Part shown: piece by piece, positions 43,640 to 57,510 of the stretch
Numbering within the stretch: position 1 is the first letter of the stretch
Layout: every line of letters starts with the position of its first letter
DNA from: Symsagittifera roscoffensis
Lineage: Eukaryota; Xenacoelomorpha; Acoela; Convolutidae
NCBI RefSeq assembly: GCF_963678635.1
Contig: NC_087063.1
Coordinates: 19,846,701 to 19,908,700, forward strand
Length of the DNA: 62,000 nt
Direction: 5' to 3'
Notes under the pieces: generated by a model
Told to the model about the DNA's origin: nothing
What the model saw: the letters and a program-made list of their open reading frames with translations, nothing else
Databases searched by the model: none
Made by a program: the position numbers and the translations under genes

Positions 43640-46600
43640 CTGCTGTGACAAAAAAGAGAGTTAAATAAACTCAGTCCAAATATTTTGGGCAAAAAACCTC
43701 TTTTGTTTTATTTTCGCGTAAAAACAGGCGCAAGAATTCTCAACACACAATTTCGAAGAATTTGGTTCCAGCGTATTTAAAAGTAATTACCGTTTTACCA
43801 GTTTTCACATTGAATACCGTGTTAAATATTTTTTAAACAGTTGCAAGCGTTTTGCTGGAGCTTTGGTAGCATATTGAAGATTACTGTCATTGCTATTTTT
43901 TCAACCACAAAGGAGTTTTTCTGGTAAAGGAAGTCTATCCACGTCAACAACATGTGATCTCTCGCTTAAGATTCAAGTTCTACTCAATCACAGACTTTTA
44001 CAATTTAATGAAAAGGCAGAACAAAATTCCTCTCAAATGACCCCACAAGTTGTTGTTACAATTCCAAGGCAACATGTAACAGTAAGACGACATGGGGCCC
44101 TCTTGATAAATCCGTTATGAAACCGTCCTTATTGTGCAAAAATGAATACTTTCATAAAATCATGGATTTTTTGACAAATTTGTCCACTGAAGAATTACCA
44201 AACCACTCAGGCCACAAAAAGGCTTCTTTTTAGTTCAAATGTTCTTGACTAAAAAAACTGAAATAACAAAAAGCAGCAGCTAGAACTTAGTTTCGTCTGT
44301 TAAAACTCTCAGCATAAGTTTTGTTTCATAGACGTATTCTTTTCGTGAATTAATTCTAAGTTGATTGATGTTACCAGTCGTGATCGCAATTTTGTGTTTT
44401 CTTTTCCATCGACTTTTCAGCCAGCTGAATCTCAAGCCAATGGAAAAAACATAACTATGCAGATACTCTTTAGAGTCAACCATTTTTCTGCTGTAAAGAA
44501 TCAAATAGACAACGGGAAAGTTTTTGTACTTTGATATTTTGTGGGATCATTGGTGAATTTTTTTCTCCAATTTTTCATAAACTGATAAAGATTCAAAGTC
44601 AAATGAGTAACCGAAAACGTTTTCTTAGTCAGCAAAAGTAGCTTTGCCCACATTGTCAATTTTTTTTCTCGTAAAATTGCACCTTAAATTAGTTTTAAAC
44701 TATTTCGAAAAAAAAATAAAAGAGTTTTTTGTGATGACCTAAACAAGGTTATTTGAAAAAAGGTAGGAAAAATCTGAAACGCATTTCTTCTAAAATGCTG
44801 ATGTTTCTAGAATAGAATAAAAAAATTATTTTTCAGTAAAAAAATTTGTTGGTGTCAAAAGAGTTTTCATTATCTGAAAAGAGCTTTCATCAGGTTTTAA
44901 ATTTACATTATTACAAAAAAAGAAGAATGGCGGACTGATGATGTTGAAGATTTTCGTAGTAGTTGTCCTGTTTATAGAAACACAGGCATCTCCTTAACAG
45001 ATATTTAATGAAAAGCTGAAGAAGAAAAAAAAGAAATATAACAAAATTTGGGCGATGTGTTTTTTTCTACTAGATTGACTCAGAATGAAATGCCGATCAT
45101 TTAACAACGAATTATGGAAAAATCTACAAAACAAATAAAGATGAACAGTAACTTCAATTCGATTACTCAATTGAATATGATACTAACAAAAATTCCAGAT
45201 TTGTTGAAACATCTTATGATCGATTTTTCATATTTGAATTTTCCTTTTTTAGTTTTACTTTATTCCAATCATAACTTAATTAACGCGTGCTTTTAGAACT
45301 TTTGTTTTTTTGCTGTTCAAAAAAATCTGGTCTGAAAAAGTTTTAAAAATCCGTGAATTCTTCATTCTGATTGGTAAAAACTTAACAAATTTAAAGAACA
45401 AAAAGCTCATTTTTTTTTTGTTGATATCAAAATATATAAAATTGCTTTTAAAAACGATTTTCGATTAGGTTGACATCGAAAAAAATGACAAACTGATAAT
45501 AAATTTGTTTGATTGATTTTTCCTTTAACTTAACTTTACGATATGATTCAACTCAATTTTTTTATTTTAAAGACAATCGTTTGAGTCTTAGCTAAATAAT
45601 TTCAATCAAAATTTGGGACATTTAAAAATTAGTGTATTTCTTCCACTAAAATTTTTGGGATTTTTTCCCTGATTTCGTAATTTATCTCAAGATTTTTTAC
45701 TCAAAGCAATGAAATTACTGGATGAACGAAAAACAGTTGCATGCTTTGTGCGTGGGAAAGCTTAGACACGTCATCGGACATACTAGCATTGCTAATTCTG
45801 TGGAGTTTGGAATATTCAAACATAGCTGCGAGGATCTTCATAAACTTATCAAAATGAAGCATTCTTTTTGTCAAAATTATTTCATACAAAATGATTGTGA
45901 AGATCGTAAGTTCACGAGAAAGCAGTATGAAGAACAAATTTTAACAAAAAGTCTAGCTGGAAAAAATCCAGAAATTTTTTGAATTTTGATTAAATTGGTG
46001 TTCTTTAGTAAATGCTGCACAAAAAATCCATCCCTAAACTTATGGTTTCACTGGTGCTTTTGTTAATTTTTTGGCTGATGGAAAATCCCACTCTAGAAAC
46101 AATCGAGTATTAGATTGTTTTGTATTAGAATTTTCAGAAAATGCAAAAATCAGCTAGTGAGTGGACAAACTTTTGTAAGGAAAATTGGCAAAAAAAGGTA
46201 CTGGACATTTTCAAGAATACAAACATCAACTAACTGAACCGTTCGGCCATTCTATCAACTTATATTCTTACCTGTTAAGTACTTTGAAATTATTCCGTTT
46301 TCAAACAGACCATGGGAGGCTTATATGTCGTGAATCAAAACTTTTTCGATAATTTTTAATGCAGAAAAATTTTGATATTTGATGTAGAAAACATTAAGTT
46401 TTATATTTAGCTCCTATGATTTTAGCATTTCCAGAACAAAAACGTAAATAAGTTTGAACTAAAACCTCAGATTTAAAATATTTTGAATTTAAAACAAAAA
46501 AATAGAGGTTATCTCATTCAGAAACTTCTGAAGGCTCTCAGCAAAAAAAATTAGTCTCAATTTTGCTTTGGATTAGAGAACGATCGTTCAATTGATACAG

Positions 46601-47057
46601 TTTTTTATCTAGGTTTCAATTCTTGATTTTGTTTTTTAAGGAATTCAAAAGGAAAACAGCATATCAAGCAGACACCAAGAAAATACTCATTTTGAAGTTA
46701 ATTGGAACAATTTAATTAGAAATCGAAATTATTCATTTAGAACTTTTGAGAAGTTTTTTGCTCGAATTTGTGTTTTAATATGTAGGTTAACAAATCAAGT
46801 TTGAGCAGTTACGATAATTTTATTAGCAACTTTGTGACATATGCAAACTGTAGAAAGTTCACTGTAGATAGAAATTTATCTAAAAAAAAACTACAAGTTA
46901 ATTGGTACAGTTTTTTCAAAAAGAAAACTTTCTCTTTTCTTAAATTTTCGAAAAAGCATTTCCTTCGAAAAAAAAATCGATAAACTCTACACCAAAAATC
47001 AGTTGTTAAGTCAAAAAATACCTTTTATTTTAACGGAAAAGTTTCTGCACATGTCTG
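43640..47057 (+). repeat. 3.42-kb tandem repeat, unit 1
   Basis: Starts CTGCTGTGACAAA; identical landmarks recur 3418 bp and then a further 3420 bp on. Internal order: segment E (about 43640-44300, with an 85-codon frame at 43890), segment B (44300-44720), segment A (44725-45995) and segment F (45995-47057). The start of F is a diverged copy of the Polinton left arm at 38160-38430. No known gene inside. Confidence 0.9.
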
Positions 47058-50000
47058 CTGCTGTGACAAAATAGAGAGTTAAATAAACTCAGTCCAAATA
47101 TTTTGGGCAAAAAATCTCTTTTGTTTTATTTTCGCGTAGAAACAGGCGCAAGAATTCTCAACACAATTTTTCGAAGAATTTGATTCTAGCGTATTTAAAA
47201 GTAATTACCGTTTTACCAGTTTTCACATTGAATACCGTGTTAAATATTTTTTAAACAGTTGCAAGCGTTTTGCTGGAGCTTTGGTAGCATATTGAAGATC
47301 ACTGTCATTGCTATTTTTTCAACCACAAAGGAGTTTTTCTGGTAAAAGAAGTCTATCCACGGCAACAACATGTGATCTCTCGCTTAAGATTCAAGTTCTA
47401 CTCAATCACAGACTTTTACAATTTAATGAAAAGGCAGAACAAAATTCCTCTCAAATGACCCAACAAGTTGTTGTTACAATTCCAAAGCAACATGTAACAG
47501 TAAGACGACATGGGGTCCTCTTGATAAACCTCCGTTATGAAACCGTCCTTATTGTGCAAAAATGAATACTTTCAAAAAATCATGGATTTTTCGACAAATT
47601 TGTCTACTGAAGAATTACCAAACCACTCAGGCCACAAAAAGGCTTCTTTTTAGTTCAAATCTTCTTGACTAAAAAAATTGAAATAGAAAAAAGCAGCAGC
47701 TAGAACTTAGTTTCGTCTGTTAAAACTCTCAGCATAAGTTTGTTTCATAGACGTATTCTTTTCGTGAGTTATTTCTAAGTTGATTGATGTTACCAGTCGT
47801 GATCGCAATTTCGTGTTTTCTTTTCCATCGACTTTTCAACCAGCTGAATCTCAAGCCAATGGAAAAAACATAACTATGCAGATACCCTTTAGAGTCAACC
47901 ATTTTTCTGCTGTAAAGAATCAAATAGACAACGGGAAAGTTTTTGTACTTTGATATTTTGTGGGATCATTAGTGAATTTTTTTCTCCAACTTTTCATAAA
48001 CTGATAAAGATTCAAAGTCAAATGAGTAACCGAAAACGTTTTCTTAGTCAGCAAAAGTAGCTTTGCCCACATTGTCAATTTTTTTTTCTCGTAAAATTGC
48101 ACCTTAAATTAGTTTTAAACTATTTCGAAAAAAAAATAAAAGAGTTTTTTGTGATGACCTAAACAAGGTTATTTGAAAAAAGGTAGGAAAAATCTGAAAC
48201 GCATTTCTTCTAAAATGCTGATGTTTCTAGAATAGAATAAAAAAATTATTTTTCAGTAAAAAAAATTGTTGGTGTCAAAAGAGTTTTCATTATCTGAAAA
48301 GAGCTTTCATCAGGTTTTAAATTTACATTATTACAAAAAAAGAAGAATGGTGGACTGATGATGTTGAAGATTTTCGTAGTAGTTGTCCTGTTTATAGAAA
48401 CACAGGCATCTCCTTAACAGATATTTAATGAAAAGCTGAAGAAGAAAAAAAAGAAATATAACAAAATTTTGAGCGATGTGTTTTTTTCTACTAGATTGAC
48501 TCAGAATGAAATGCCGATCATTTAACAACGAATTATGGAAAAATCTACAAAACAAATAAAGATGAACAGTAACTTCAATTCGATTACTCAATTGAATATG
48601 ATACTAACAAAAATTCCAGATTTGTTGAAACATCTTATGATCGATTTTTCATATTTGAATTTTCCTTTTGTTAGTTTTAGTTTATTCCAATCATAACTTA
48701 ATTAACGCGTGCTTTTAGAACTTTTGTTTTTTTCTAATCAAAAAAATCTGGTCTGAAAAAGTTTTAAAAATCCGTGAATTCTTCATTCTGATTGGTAAAA
48801 ACTTAACAAATTTAAAGAACAAAAAGCTCATTTTTTTGTTGATATCAAAATATATAAAATTGCTTTTAAAAACGATTTTCGATTAGGTTGACATCGAAAA
48901 AAATGACAAACTGATAATAAATTTGTTTGATTGATTTTTCCTTTACCTTAACTTTACGATATGATTCAACTCAATTTTTTTATTTTAAAGACAATCGTTT
49001 GAGTCTTAGCTAAATAATTTCAATCAAAATTTGGGACATTTAAAAATTAGTGTATTTCTTCCACTAAAAATTTTCGGATTTTTTCCCTGATTTCGTAATT
49101 TATCTCAAGATTTTTTACTCAAAGCAATGAAATAACTGGATGAACGAAAAACAGTTGCATGCTTTGTGCGTGGGAAAGCTTAGACACGTCATCGGACATA
49201 CTAGCATTGCTAATTCTGTGGAGTTTGGAATATTCAAACATAGCTGCGAGGATCTTCATAAACTTATCAAAATGAAGCATTCTTTTTGTCAAAATTATTT
49301 CATACAAAATGATTGTGAAGATCGTAAGTTCACGAGAAAGCAGTATGAAGAACAAATTTTAACAAAAAGTCTAGCTGGAAAAAATCCAGAAGTTTTTTGA
49401 ATTTTGATTAAATTGGTGTTCTTTAGTAAATGCTGCACAAAAAATCCAATTCTAAACTTATGGTTTCACTGGTGCTTTTGTTAATTTTTTGGCTGATGGA
49501 AAATCCCACTCTAGAAACAATCGAGTATTAGATTGTTTTGTATTAAACTTTTCAGAAAATGCAAAAATCAGCTAGTGAGTGGACAAACTTTTGTAAGGAA
49601 AATTGGCAAAAAAAGGTACTGGACATTTTCAAGAATACAAACATCAACTAACTGAACCGTTCGGCCTTTCTATCAACTTATATTCTTACCTGTTAAGTAC
49701 TTTGAAATTATTCCGTTTTCAAACAGACCATGGGAGGCTTATATGTCGTGAATCAAAACTTTTTCGATAATTTTTAATGCAGAAAAATTTTGATATTTGA
49801 TGTAGAAAACATTAAGTTTTATATTTAGCTCCTATGATTTTAGCATTTCCAGAACAAAAACGTAAATAAGTTTGAACTAAAACCTCAGATTTAAAATATT
49901 TTGAATTTAAAACAAAAAAATAGAGGTTATCTCATTCAGAAACTTCTGAAGGCTCTCAGCAAAAAAAATTAGTCTCAATTTTGCTTTGGATTAGAGAACG

Positions 50001-50477
50001 ATCGTTCAATTGATACAGTTTTTTATCTAGGTTTCAATTCTTGATTTTGTTTTTTAAGGAATTCAAAAGGAAAACAGCATATCAAGCAGACACCAAGAAA
50101 ATACTCATTTTGAAGTTAATTGGAACAATTTAATTAGAAATCGAAATTATTCATTTAGAACTTTTGAGAAGTTTTTTGCTCGAATTTGTGTTTTAATATG
50201 TAGGTTAACAAATCAAGTTTGAGCAGTTACGATAATTTTATTAGCAACTTTGTGACATATGCAAACTGTAGAAAGTTCACTGTAGATAGAAATTTATCTA
50301 AAAAAAAAACTACAAGTTAATTGGTACAGTTTTTTCAAAAAGAAAACTTTCTCTTTTCTTAAATTTTCGAAAAAGCATTTCCTTTGAAAAAAAAAATCGA
50401 TAAACTCTACACCAAAAATCAGTTGTTAAGTCAAAAAATACCTTTTATTTTAACGGAAAAGTTTCTGCACATGTCTG
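47058..50477 (+). repeat. 3.42-kb tandem repeat, unit 2
   Basis: Nearly identical to unit 1, segment for segment (E, B, A, F). Differences are isolated substitutions and homopolymer length changes, so the duplication is recent. Confidence 0.9.
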
Positions 50478-51601
50478 CTGCTGTGACAAAATAGAGAGTT
50501 AAATAAACTCAGTCCAAATATTTTGGGCAAAAAATCTCTTTTGTTTTATTTTCGCGTAAAAACAGGCGCAAGAATTCTCAACACAATATTTCGAAGAATT
50601 TGATTCTAGCGTATTTAAAATAAATTACCGTTTTACCGGTTTTCATATTGAATACCGTGTTAAATATTTTTTAAACAGTTGCAAGCGTTTTGCTGGAGCT
50701 TTGGTAGCATATTGAAGATCACTGTCATTGCTATTTTTTCAACCACAAAGGAGTTTTTCTGGTAAAAGAAGTCTATCCACGGCAACAACATGTGATCTCT
50801 CGCTTAAGATTCAAGTTCTACTCAATCACAGACTTTTACAAATTAATGAAAAGGCAGAACAAAATTCCTCTCAAATGACCCAACAAGTTGTTGTTACAAT
50901 TTCAAGGCAACATGTAACAGTAAGACGACATGGGGCCCTCTTGATAAACCTCCGTTATAAAACCGTCCTTATTGTGCAAAAATGAATACTTTCAAAAAAT
51001 CATGGATTTTTCGACAAATTTGTCTACTGAAGAATTACCAAACCACTCAGGCCACGAAAAGGCTTCTTTTTAGTTCAAATCTTCTTGACTAAAAAAATTG
51101 AAATAACAAAAAGCAGCAGCTAGAACTTAGTTTCGTCTGTTAAAACTCTCAGCATAAGTTTGTTTCAAAGACGTATTCTTTTCGTGAGTTAATTCTAAGT
51201 TGATTGATGTTACCAGTCGTGATCGCAATTTCGTGTTTTCTTTTCCATCGACTTTTCAACCAGCTGAATCTCAAGCCAATGGAAAAAACATAACTATGCA
51301 GATACCCTTTAGAGTCAACCATTTTTCTGCTGTAAAGAATCAAATAGACAACGGGAAAGTTTTTGTACTTTGATATTTTGTGGGATCATTAATGAATTTT
51401 TTTCTCCAACTTTTCATAAACTGATAAAGATTCAAAGTCAAATGAGTAACCGAAAACGTTTTCTTAGTCAGCAAAAGTAGCTTCACCAACATTGTCAATT
51501 TTTTTCTCGTAAAATTGCACCTTAAATTAGTTTTAAACTATTTCGAAAAAAAATTTCTCTGGAATTTCCTCCCCTCTCGAGAAACACAAAGTAGCAACAC
51601 A
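50478..51601 (+). repeat. 3.42-kb tandem repeat, truncated unit 3
   Basis: Contains E and B only, then a 40-bp stub of segment C, and stops where Polinton-derived copy 2 begins. Confidence 0.9.
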
Positions 51602-52712
51602 TAATTGAGTGATATCAAAAAAAAAATAAAACTTCTTTTAAAAAAAATTTCGATTGGATTGACATCGAAAAAATTATCAAACTGATAATAAAATGCATGA
51701 CTGATTTTTTCTTCAGCTTAGATTTATAATATGGTTCAACTCAGGTTTTTTTACAATGAAAACAATCGTTTGAGTCATAGCTAAATAATTTCAATCAAAT
51801 TTTGGGACGTTTAAATTTTAGTGTAAATCTCCCACTAAAATTTTGGATTTTTTTCTCCGATTTTGTAATTTATCTCAAGTTTTTTTACTCAATGCAACAA
51901 AATTACTGGATGAACAAAAAATAATTGCATGCGTTGTGCATGGGAAAGATTAGACGCGTCATCAGACATACTTTAGCATTGCTAATTCTGAAGAATAGCT
52001 ATTTTGAATATTCAAACATAGCTGCGAGGATCTTCGTAATCTTATCAAAATGCAGCGTTCTTTTTGTCAAACTTATTTCATACAAAATGAATAAGAAGAT
52101 CGTAAGTAAAGGAGAAAGCAGCATGAAGAACAAATTTTAACAAAAAGTCTAGCCGGAAAAAAATTCAGAAATCTTTTGAATTTTGACTAAATTGGTGTTC
52201 TTTAGTAAATACTACACAAAAATTCCATCCCTAAACTTATGTTTTCACTCGTGCTTTTATTAATTTTATGGCTGATAGAAAATCTTACTCTAGAAACAAT
52301 CGAGTAATAGATTGTTTTGTAATAGATTTTTTCAGAAAAAGCAAAAAATCAGCTAGTGAGTGGACAAATTTTTCTAAGGAAAATTACCAAAAACAATCGA
52401 GTAAAAGAATGTTTTGTTATAGATTTCTTGAGAAAAAGCAAAAAATCAGCTAGTGAGTGGACAAATTTTACTAAGATTGAATTTGAGAATTTTTGTTTTT
52501 GATAAGGAGAATCATGAACGAAAATCATGGAAGTTTTTTGGACGTACGTGTAATAGATCTCTTTTAGTTTTTATGGGCCAATTTTTTGACGGAGTTTTGA
52601 TGCTAGCATGTGCAATCGTTCGAATAAGATTATCCACTACATGTGAAGAATCAACAGTTTGGGTAGCAATTTTATCAAGTAAAGTCGATTAAATTTTAGC
52701 TTCTCCAAAGCT

Positions 52713-53168
52713 ATGAATAAAATAACTTCTACCAAAGAACGAGTTTTTATTTCCTTAGTTGGACCGAGTGGGTCTGGAAATCGCATCTTTTTTTTGATTG
52801 GTTAAAAATTGGTACACTTCAACCAAAATTTGACAAAATTTTATATTTTTATTAACCTTATCGACCTCTTAATGGACAAATGCAAAGAAAAAACCTTAAG
52901 TTTGTCCAAGGAGTTGACTTTGAACTGGTTGAAAACTGAGCAAGAGAAAACAAGCAAATTGAGAAGAGATGTTGGGTTACAAAATACACATATAGTCCTG
53001 TTCAAGTCACCGAGAGATGTTATACAAATCATTGCATTATGTCAACAACTAGGTCTAGGATCACAAATGAAAGAGTGGTGTCAAGGTGCAACATCTACTC
53101 CTTATGGTAATTTACTCATTGATTTAACTCCAAAAACGGTTGATTCGAAATGTGCGAAACTTGAGTGA
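52713..53168 (+). pseudogene. Polinton packaging ATPase, copy 2, deleted
   Basis: P-loop GPSGSG with the same break as copy 1. An internal deletion between the segment ending FELVEN/NWLKTE and KLRRDVGLQNTHIV removes Walker B. The 3' part (QLGLGSQMKEWCQGATSTPYG) is open, without the TAA found in copy 1. Confidence 0.75.
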
Positions 53169-54003
53169 AGCAAGCGGATTGTCGAAAAAGAAAGTAGAAC
53201 AACATTTACAAACCATGACATTGTATACAAAATCTGGTCCTCCAATCAGACGTTTCCAGAGGCTCCAAACTTTTTCAAAATATATCAATGAAATTTAGTG
53301 TATAGACTTGGCATTTGTTGACAAACTAGCAAGTCCAAACAATGGCGTCAATTATTTATTGGTTGTTGTTAATGCTTTTTTTGCGATTTGTCAGAGTTCA
53401 AACAATGAAAACAAATTATGCCAAAGACACTTTGCAAGCATTTAAAAAAAGTTTTCTCAAAAAAAAACACTCCTGAAAATCTTCGAGTTGTTGAAGGAAC
53501 AGAATATGGGCGAACTTTCAAAAAATTTTGCCAGGAAAAATAACGTTGAAGTTTACTTGACATTGAGTGAAATAAATGCTGCATTTGCAGAGAGAGCAAT
53601 TCGATCATTAGAACACATAAATTACCGCTACCTAGACAATCATGGTGAAAAAATCATTCACAAATTTCCCTAATTTGTGTCTACAATGAATCGTCGCGTC
53701 AATAGATGTATTGGAAAATCACCTAGAGATGTTAAGAATATTGATTTCCTCTCAATTCTGTACAATAAGCCTCTAACAAGGTAAGAAAAATTAAAATTCA
53801 AAGTTGGAGACAAGGTGAGAATTTCAAAGAAAGATATTCCGTTCCGAGAAGGCTACAAACCACAATTTACAGATGAAATTTCTAAAATTTCGGCAATATC
53901 TACTAAAAAATCTCCTACATACACCATCAAAGATCTCGACAAAGAAGAAGTTCTGGGAAAATTTTTTGAAAAAGTGCTGAGAAAATGTTCAGATTCAAGG
54001 TAA
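53149..54003 (+). pseudogene. Polinton integrase, copy 2, broken
   Basis: Same segments and same altered second catalytic region as copy 1. The Glu helix reads AAFAERAIRSLE. There is an additional TAA at about 53669 (after HKFP) and the shared TAA near 53784. The C-terminal SH3/chromo-like part is open to 54003. Confidence 0.7.
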
Positions 54004-54041
54004 ACACTTTTTTAAACTAAATTTCTATCGATCAGCTGTCA

Positions 54042-54735
54042 TGGATTGTTTTCCCAATGGATTAGTTTCCAACACTTCTTTTAATTGTTATCCGAATAGT
54101 AGTCTTAGTTCTTTTACAAATTTTCTACCCGAACAATTACATTTGAACGGAAAATGGGATGTTACTATTTCAGAATTATCATACCCTTCTTTGTACCAAA
54201 ATGTAACAGAGTGAAAGTTTACATTCGTAGATTGTAGAGAAAAATCGGAGGAGAAAAGAAAGATTGTACCAGTGCATATTGAAACAGTTTGTATCCAAGT
54301 ATTGTTAATATAGTTGTAGCCATGAACAACAAAATTCGAGAACGTCTAGGTGCTCAAGTTTTTGAATATAATGCAATCTATGTAGCAGTAGATAAAATTA
54401 CACAAAAGGTTGCCGTTCATTTACCTGAAAATCAATCAGTGTTTAATACTCAGAGTTCTGACTTGAGTCACATTTTTGATTGTGATTTAGAACAAAATCA
54501 AACAGGGGTTATAATGGAAGGAATAGGTCCACATTATCCTCAGTATTGTTACGACATTATAAGAATTCATTCCTTGATGATATATAGTGATTTTATAGAA
54601 TATAACATAGTCGATGATGCAAAAACTCCCTTATTGCGTTGTATTCCATTCATCTCCAAAGTAAAAAGTGGAGAGTTAGTTTCTACAGGACAGTACACGA
54701 GTTATCAGTCCTTTAAAAAATTTAACTTTAAATAA
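54042..54735 (+). pseudogene. Polinton penton/minor-capsid-like protein, copy 2, broken
   Basis: Same start as copy 1. A private TGA lies near 54211 and the shared frameshift near 54290. From there it is open to 54735, including the stretch around 54580 that is broken in copy 1, then NIVDDAKTPLLRCIP. Confidence 0.6.
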
Positions 54736-54863
54736 CTATTGAAAAATTTTTTTCCATAGTATCAAGATATAACTAAGAGATAGATCCGGCAAAAACGTTC
54801 CTCAACTCGGGTTGTTCTCTTGTTCCGCAAGATTTCGAATTTTCATTTTTGATTAAACTTCAT

Positions 54864-55244
54864 ATGAAATGGTTGCTCAAAAATCAGCTGATTTCGCTAT
54901 TTTTTGAGGACATGCAAAACAACGTGGAAGAGGTTTTGGAGCTCTTGCACAAACTCCTGGGAGAACTGCAATCCCCTTTATTAAAAAATTATTTAGTCCC
55001 AGCTGCGAAAAACATTGAAGCAGATTTGTTTGAAATCGCTGTTCCAGAGATTGAAGAAGTTGTTAGTGGACGTATGTAACTTGAAACATTTGGAAAACAT
55101 GTAGGAACAAAAGCAGTTCGGAAACAATTGGGAGGTGAAAAAAGAAATCTAAGCGTAGAACTGGTAGAATCAGATCCATTTCTCCGAAAAAGTAGATCGA
55201 AAAACATTCGCTCTCGCAAAGACTTTTTTGAAAATAGAAAATGA
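54864..55244 (+). pseudogene. Basic core-like protein, copy 2, interrupted by a stop
   Basis: Collinear with 40946-41326. A TAA at 55077-55079 follows VSGRM; the remainder, including the basic tail, is still readable. The overlap with the capsid start is retained. Confidence 0.6.
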
Positions 55245-56518
55245 ATGTAAAACAAAGTCATTTTCGGTACGAGGCTTTTACAAATTCTTCATTGGCGATT
55301 TTTGATAAAGTCCCAGTTTTAAAACAATTATGTCATCTTACACACAAGATTTATTCCCCAGTACTTCTCTGGATGAAAACAGGGTTTAGTTTGAATTTAA
55401 AACAGGTCGTAATCTCTACTTGGATATGCGTGATACCCATCTCAGTTCAAAGCTTAAGTTCTTCAAAGGAAGATTGTCTGATGCTTTCAAAAAGAAAAAG
55501 GAGAGCATAAAGCAAAATCCGAGGATGATTCAGATGAGGAACCAGAATCTTACTTAACTTATGTGAACAACCTACTTCATTCACTATTCTCCAATTGTGA
55601 AGATTATTTTAACAATACAATGGTTTAAAACGCCAATGGATTATATCCTCATAAGGCACAAATATTGAACCAGTGAGTAATAAAGGAATACTTGCTTGTC
55701 ATGAATACAGTTTTGAAGAACTTCCTGATGCATTCGATATGCATCCGTTCACTGATAGAGCAAATTGCTTAGGAACAGAGATAACTTTTTTACTATATGG
55801 GAGGCTTGCCATTGATTTGTTTACTTGCAAAAAATTGCTGCTACCAAATCCCAAAATTCGAATTAAACTAATTCGAGCTAGACCTAGTTTTTACATGTTA
55901 TCTGATAATCCAAATGTCAGTCTGAAAATTGTTGATTGTTCTCTGTTCACTAGAAGATTTTTAGTTGCTGTACCTAATCATCAAAACTTGCAATGGAATC
56001 TGGAAAATAAACCTGCTCAATACAATTATATAGAAACTATAGCAAGAAATTTTATCCTCCCATCTCGTCAAAACCAATTCATACAAAAAAATATATTCAA
56101 TAACGCTCCAATAAGAAAAAGAGTTGTTGCAAGGAATACGAATTCAGCTTGTGCAGGATCTTTTCAAGAAAATCCTTTCAGCTATCAGCGATTTCATTTG
56201 AGAGAGCTTAGAACTATTCGGGATGGAAGAGTAATTGTTTCATTAGATACAACTTCTCCTTGTCATCCTCATGTTGCAACAATGAAAGCAATGCAGTTTA
56301 ACGAAGATTTCCGAAATCTTCCTATGAAAGATTTTCAAAATCACTATTATCTAGTTTTTGACTTCACTTCACTACAGGATGCAGCTGAACAGTTGCATTA
56401 TCTAGAACTTAGTGGAGAAAGCTTGAGATTGGAAATTTTTTTCCAGTTTCCTTTGGAGCAAGTAACGCAACAGATAGTCTTGCGCGAAAACTATCAAATG
56501 TTCAAACTGAAAAACTGA
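55241..56518 (+). pseudogene. Polinton major capsid protein, copy 2, broken
   Basis: Same N-terminal break and same TAA as copy 1, plus a 16-nt deletion just before 55673 that shifts the frame. It is then open for 281 codons to 56518 with all family signatures (DLFTCKKLLLPNP, IVDCSLFTRR, SRQNQFIQ). Confidence 0.75.
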
Positions 56519-56849
56519 GAACAGTCGCTAAAAATGTTTAATTTCTTTTAGTTTTCAGGTTCCTATAAAAATGTTGTGATTTTTTTTGGGTTGTTCATTG
56601 TTATTGCCTCTGTACTATCTATTTTGTTTTTCTTCAGACCTAAAATCTCCAGAAAAAGCAGATATTGAATGCTGTTTAATTCAAAACCCAAGAAATTTTT
56701 TCAACCGAGACTGCAAATCAGTGTTCAATAACCTTTGTCCAGTTCACAGGTTTTGTGTATGAGACTTAATTGATTCATTACTTAAATGCGCGTAAATCAT
56801 TGACTTTAATTTTTTTACCTTAAATTACACTATCAAGCTATCTATTTCT

Positions 56850-57265
56850 TTGATTTTTAATCAGCTAACAATTGCAAAGATGGATAATTTTTCACTTCTG
56901 CAAATTATTGAAAAAATCCCTGAACTCAGGTTCATCTACATGAGATCTTACCCCTCTGATAAATTACCTCGACTAACAAAATACCCTTTTGGGATTGTTA
57001 ACTCAGCTCCAAGCAAAAATGGAGAGGAACACTGGATCATGATAGTTCAATTGGACAAAACTTACTACTTAGCAGATTCTTTAGGTCGAAAAAGAACAAC
57101 TTATTCCTTCCTAACAAAAAGTATTGGCAAATGGCTACCAGAAAACTACAAAAAACTGATAATTTGTGTAGTAATTACGCAATTTATTCAGCATTTCTTC
57201 TTTTTAAATTGTACCAGAGAAACTTGAATAATTTTCATGATGTGCATTTTTTGAATTTTATAGGT
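56850..57265 (+). pseudogene. Polinton cysteine protease, copy 2, broken near the active-site Cys
   Basis: The N-terminus is intact (ATG 56880: MDNFSLLQIIEKIPELR), unlike copy 1. EHWIM and YLADSLG are present. A frameshift near 57120 follows, and in the other frame the Cys motif reads LCSNYAIY, with the Gly after Cys changed. The two copies complement each other in which end is preserved. Confidence 0.7.
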
Positions 57266-57510
57266 AATTTTTTGTATTTGTGTGTTTTTTATTTGTAAGT
57301 GTAATTTATGGTAAAGATTTCATTATACGATGCAGAGATTCATATACTTTTTTGTAATTTAATTTTTTTCTCTCAAAAAATTGATTTTTTTCGAAGTTTC
57401 AGTAGGTTTTAGCATTGTTTCAAGTAAATGTTTCAAAAAATAAAAATATTTAATAAATTAGTTAATAGGTCGAATTTTAACAAACTTTATCGTGTTTTTA
57501 ATTTTTTGTG

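Larger units (their letters stand above)
51602..57510 (+). mobile_element. Polinton/Maverick-derived element, copy 2 (decayed)
   Basis: Collinear with 37585-43612. It shares the P-loop break, the altered integrase site, the penton frameshift and the capsid TAA, so these arose before duplication. Private lesions: a deletion in the ATPase, a stop in the core-like gene, and a small deletion in the capsid gene. No polymerase B and no visible terminal inverted repeats. Confidence 0.8.
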
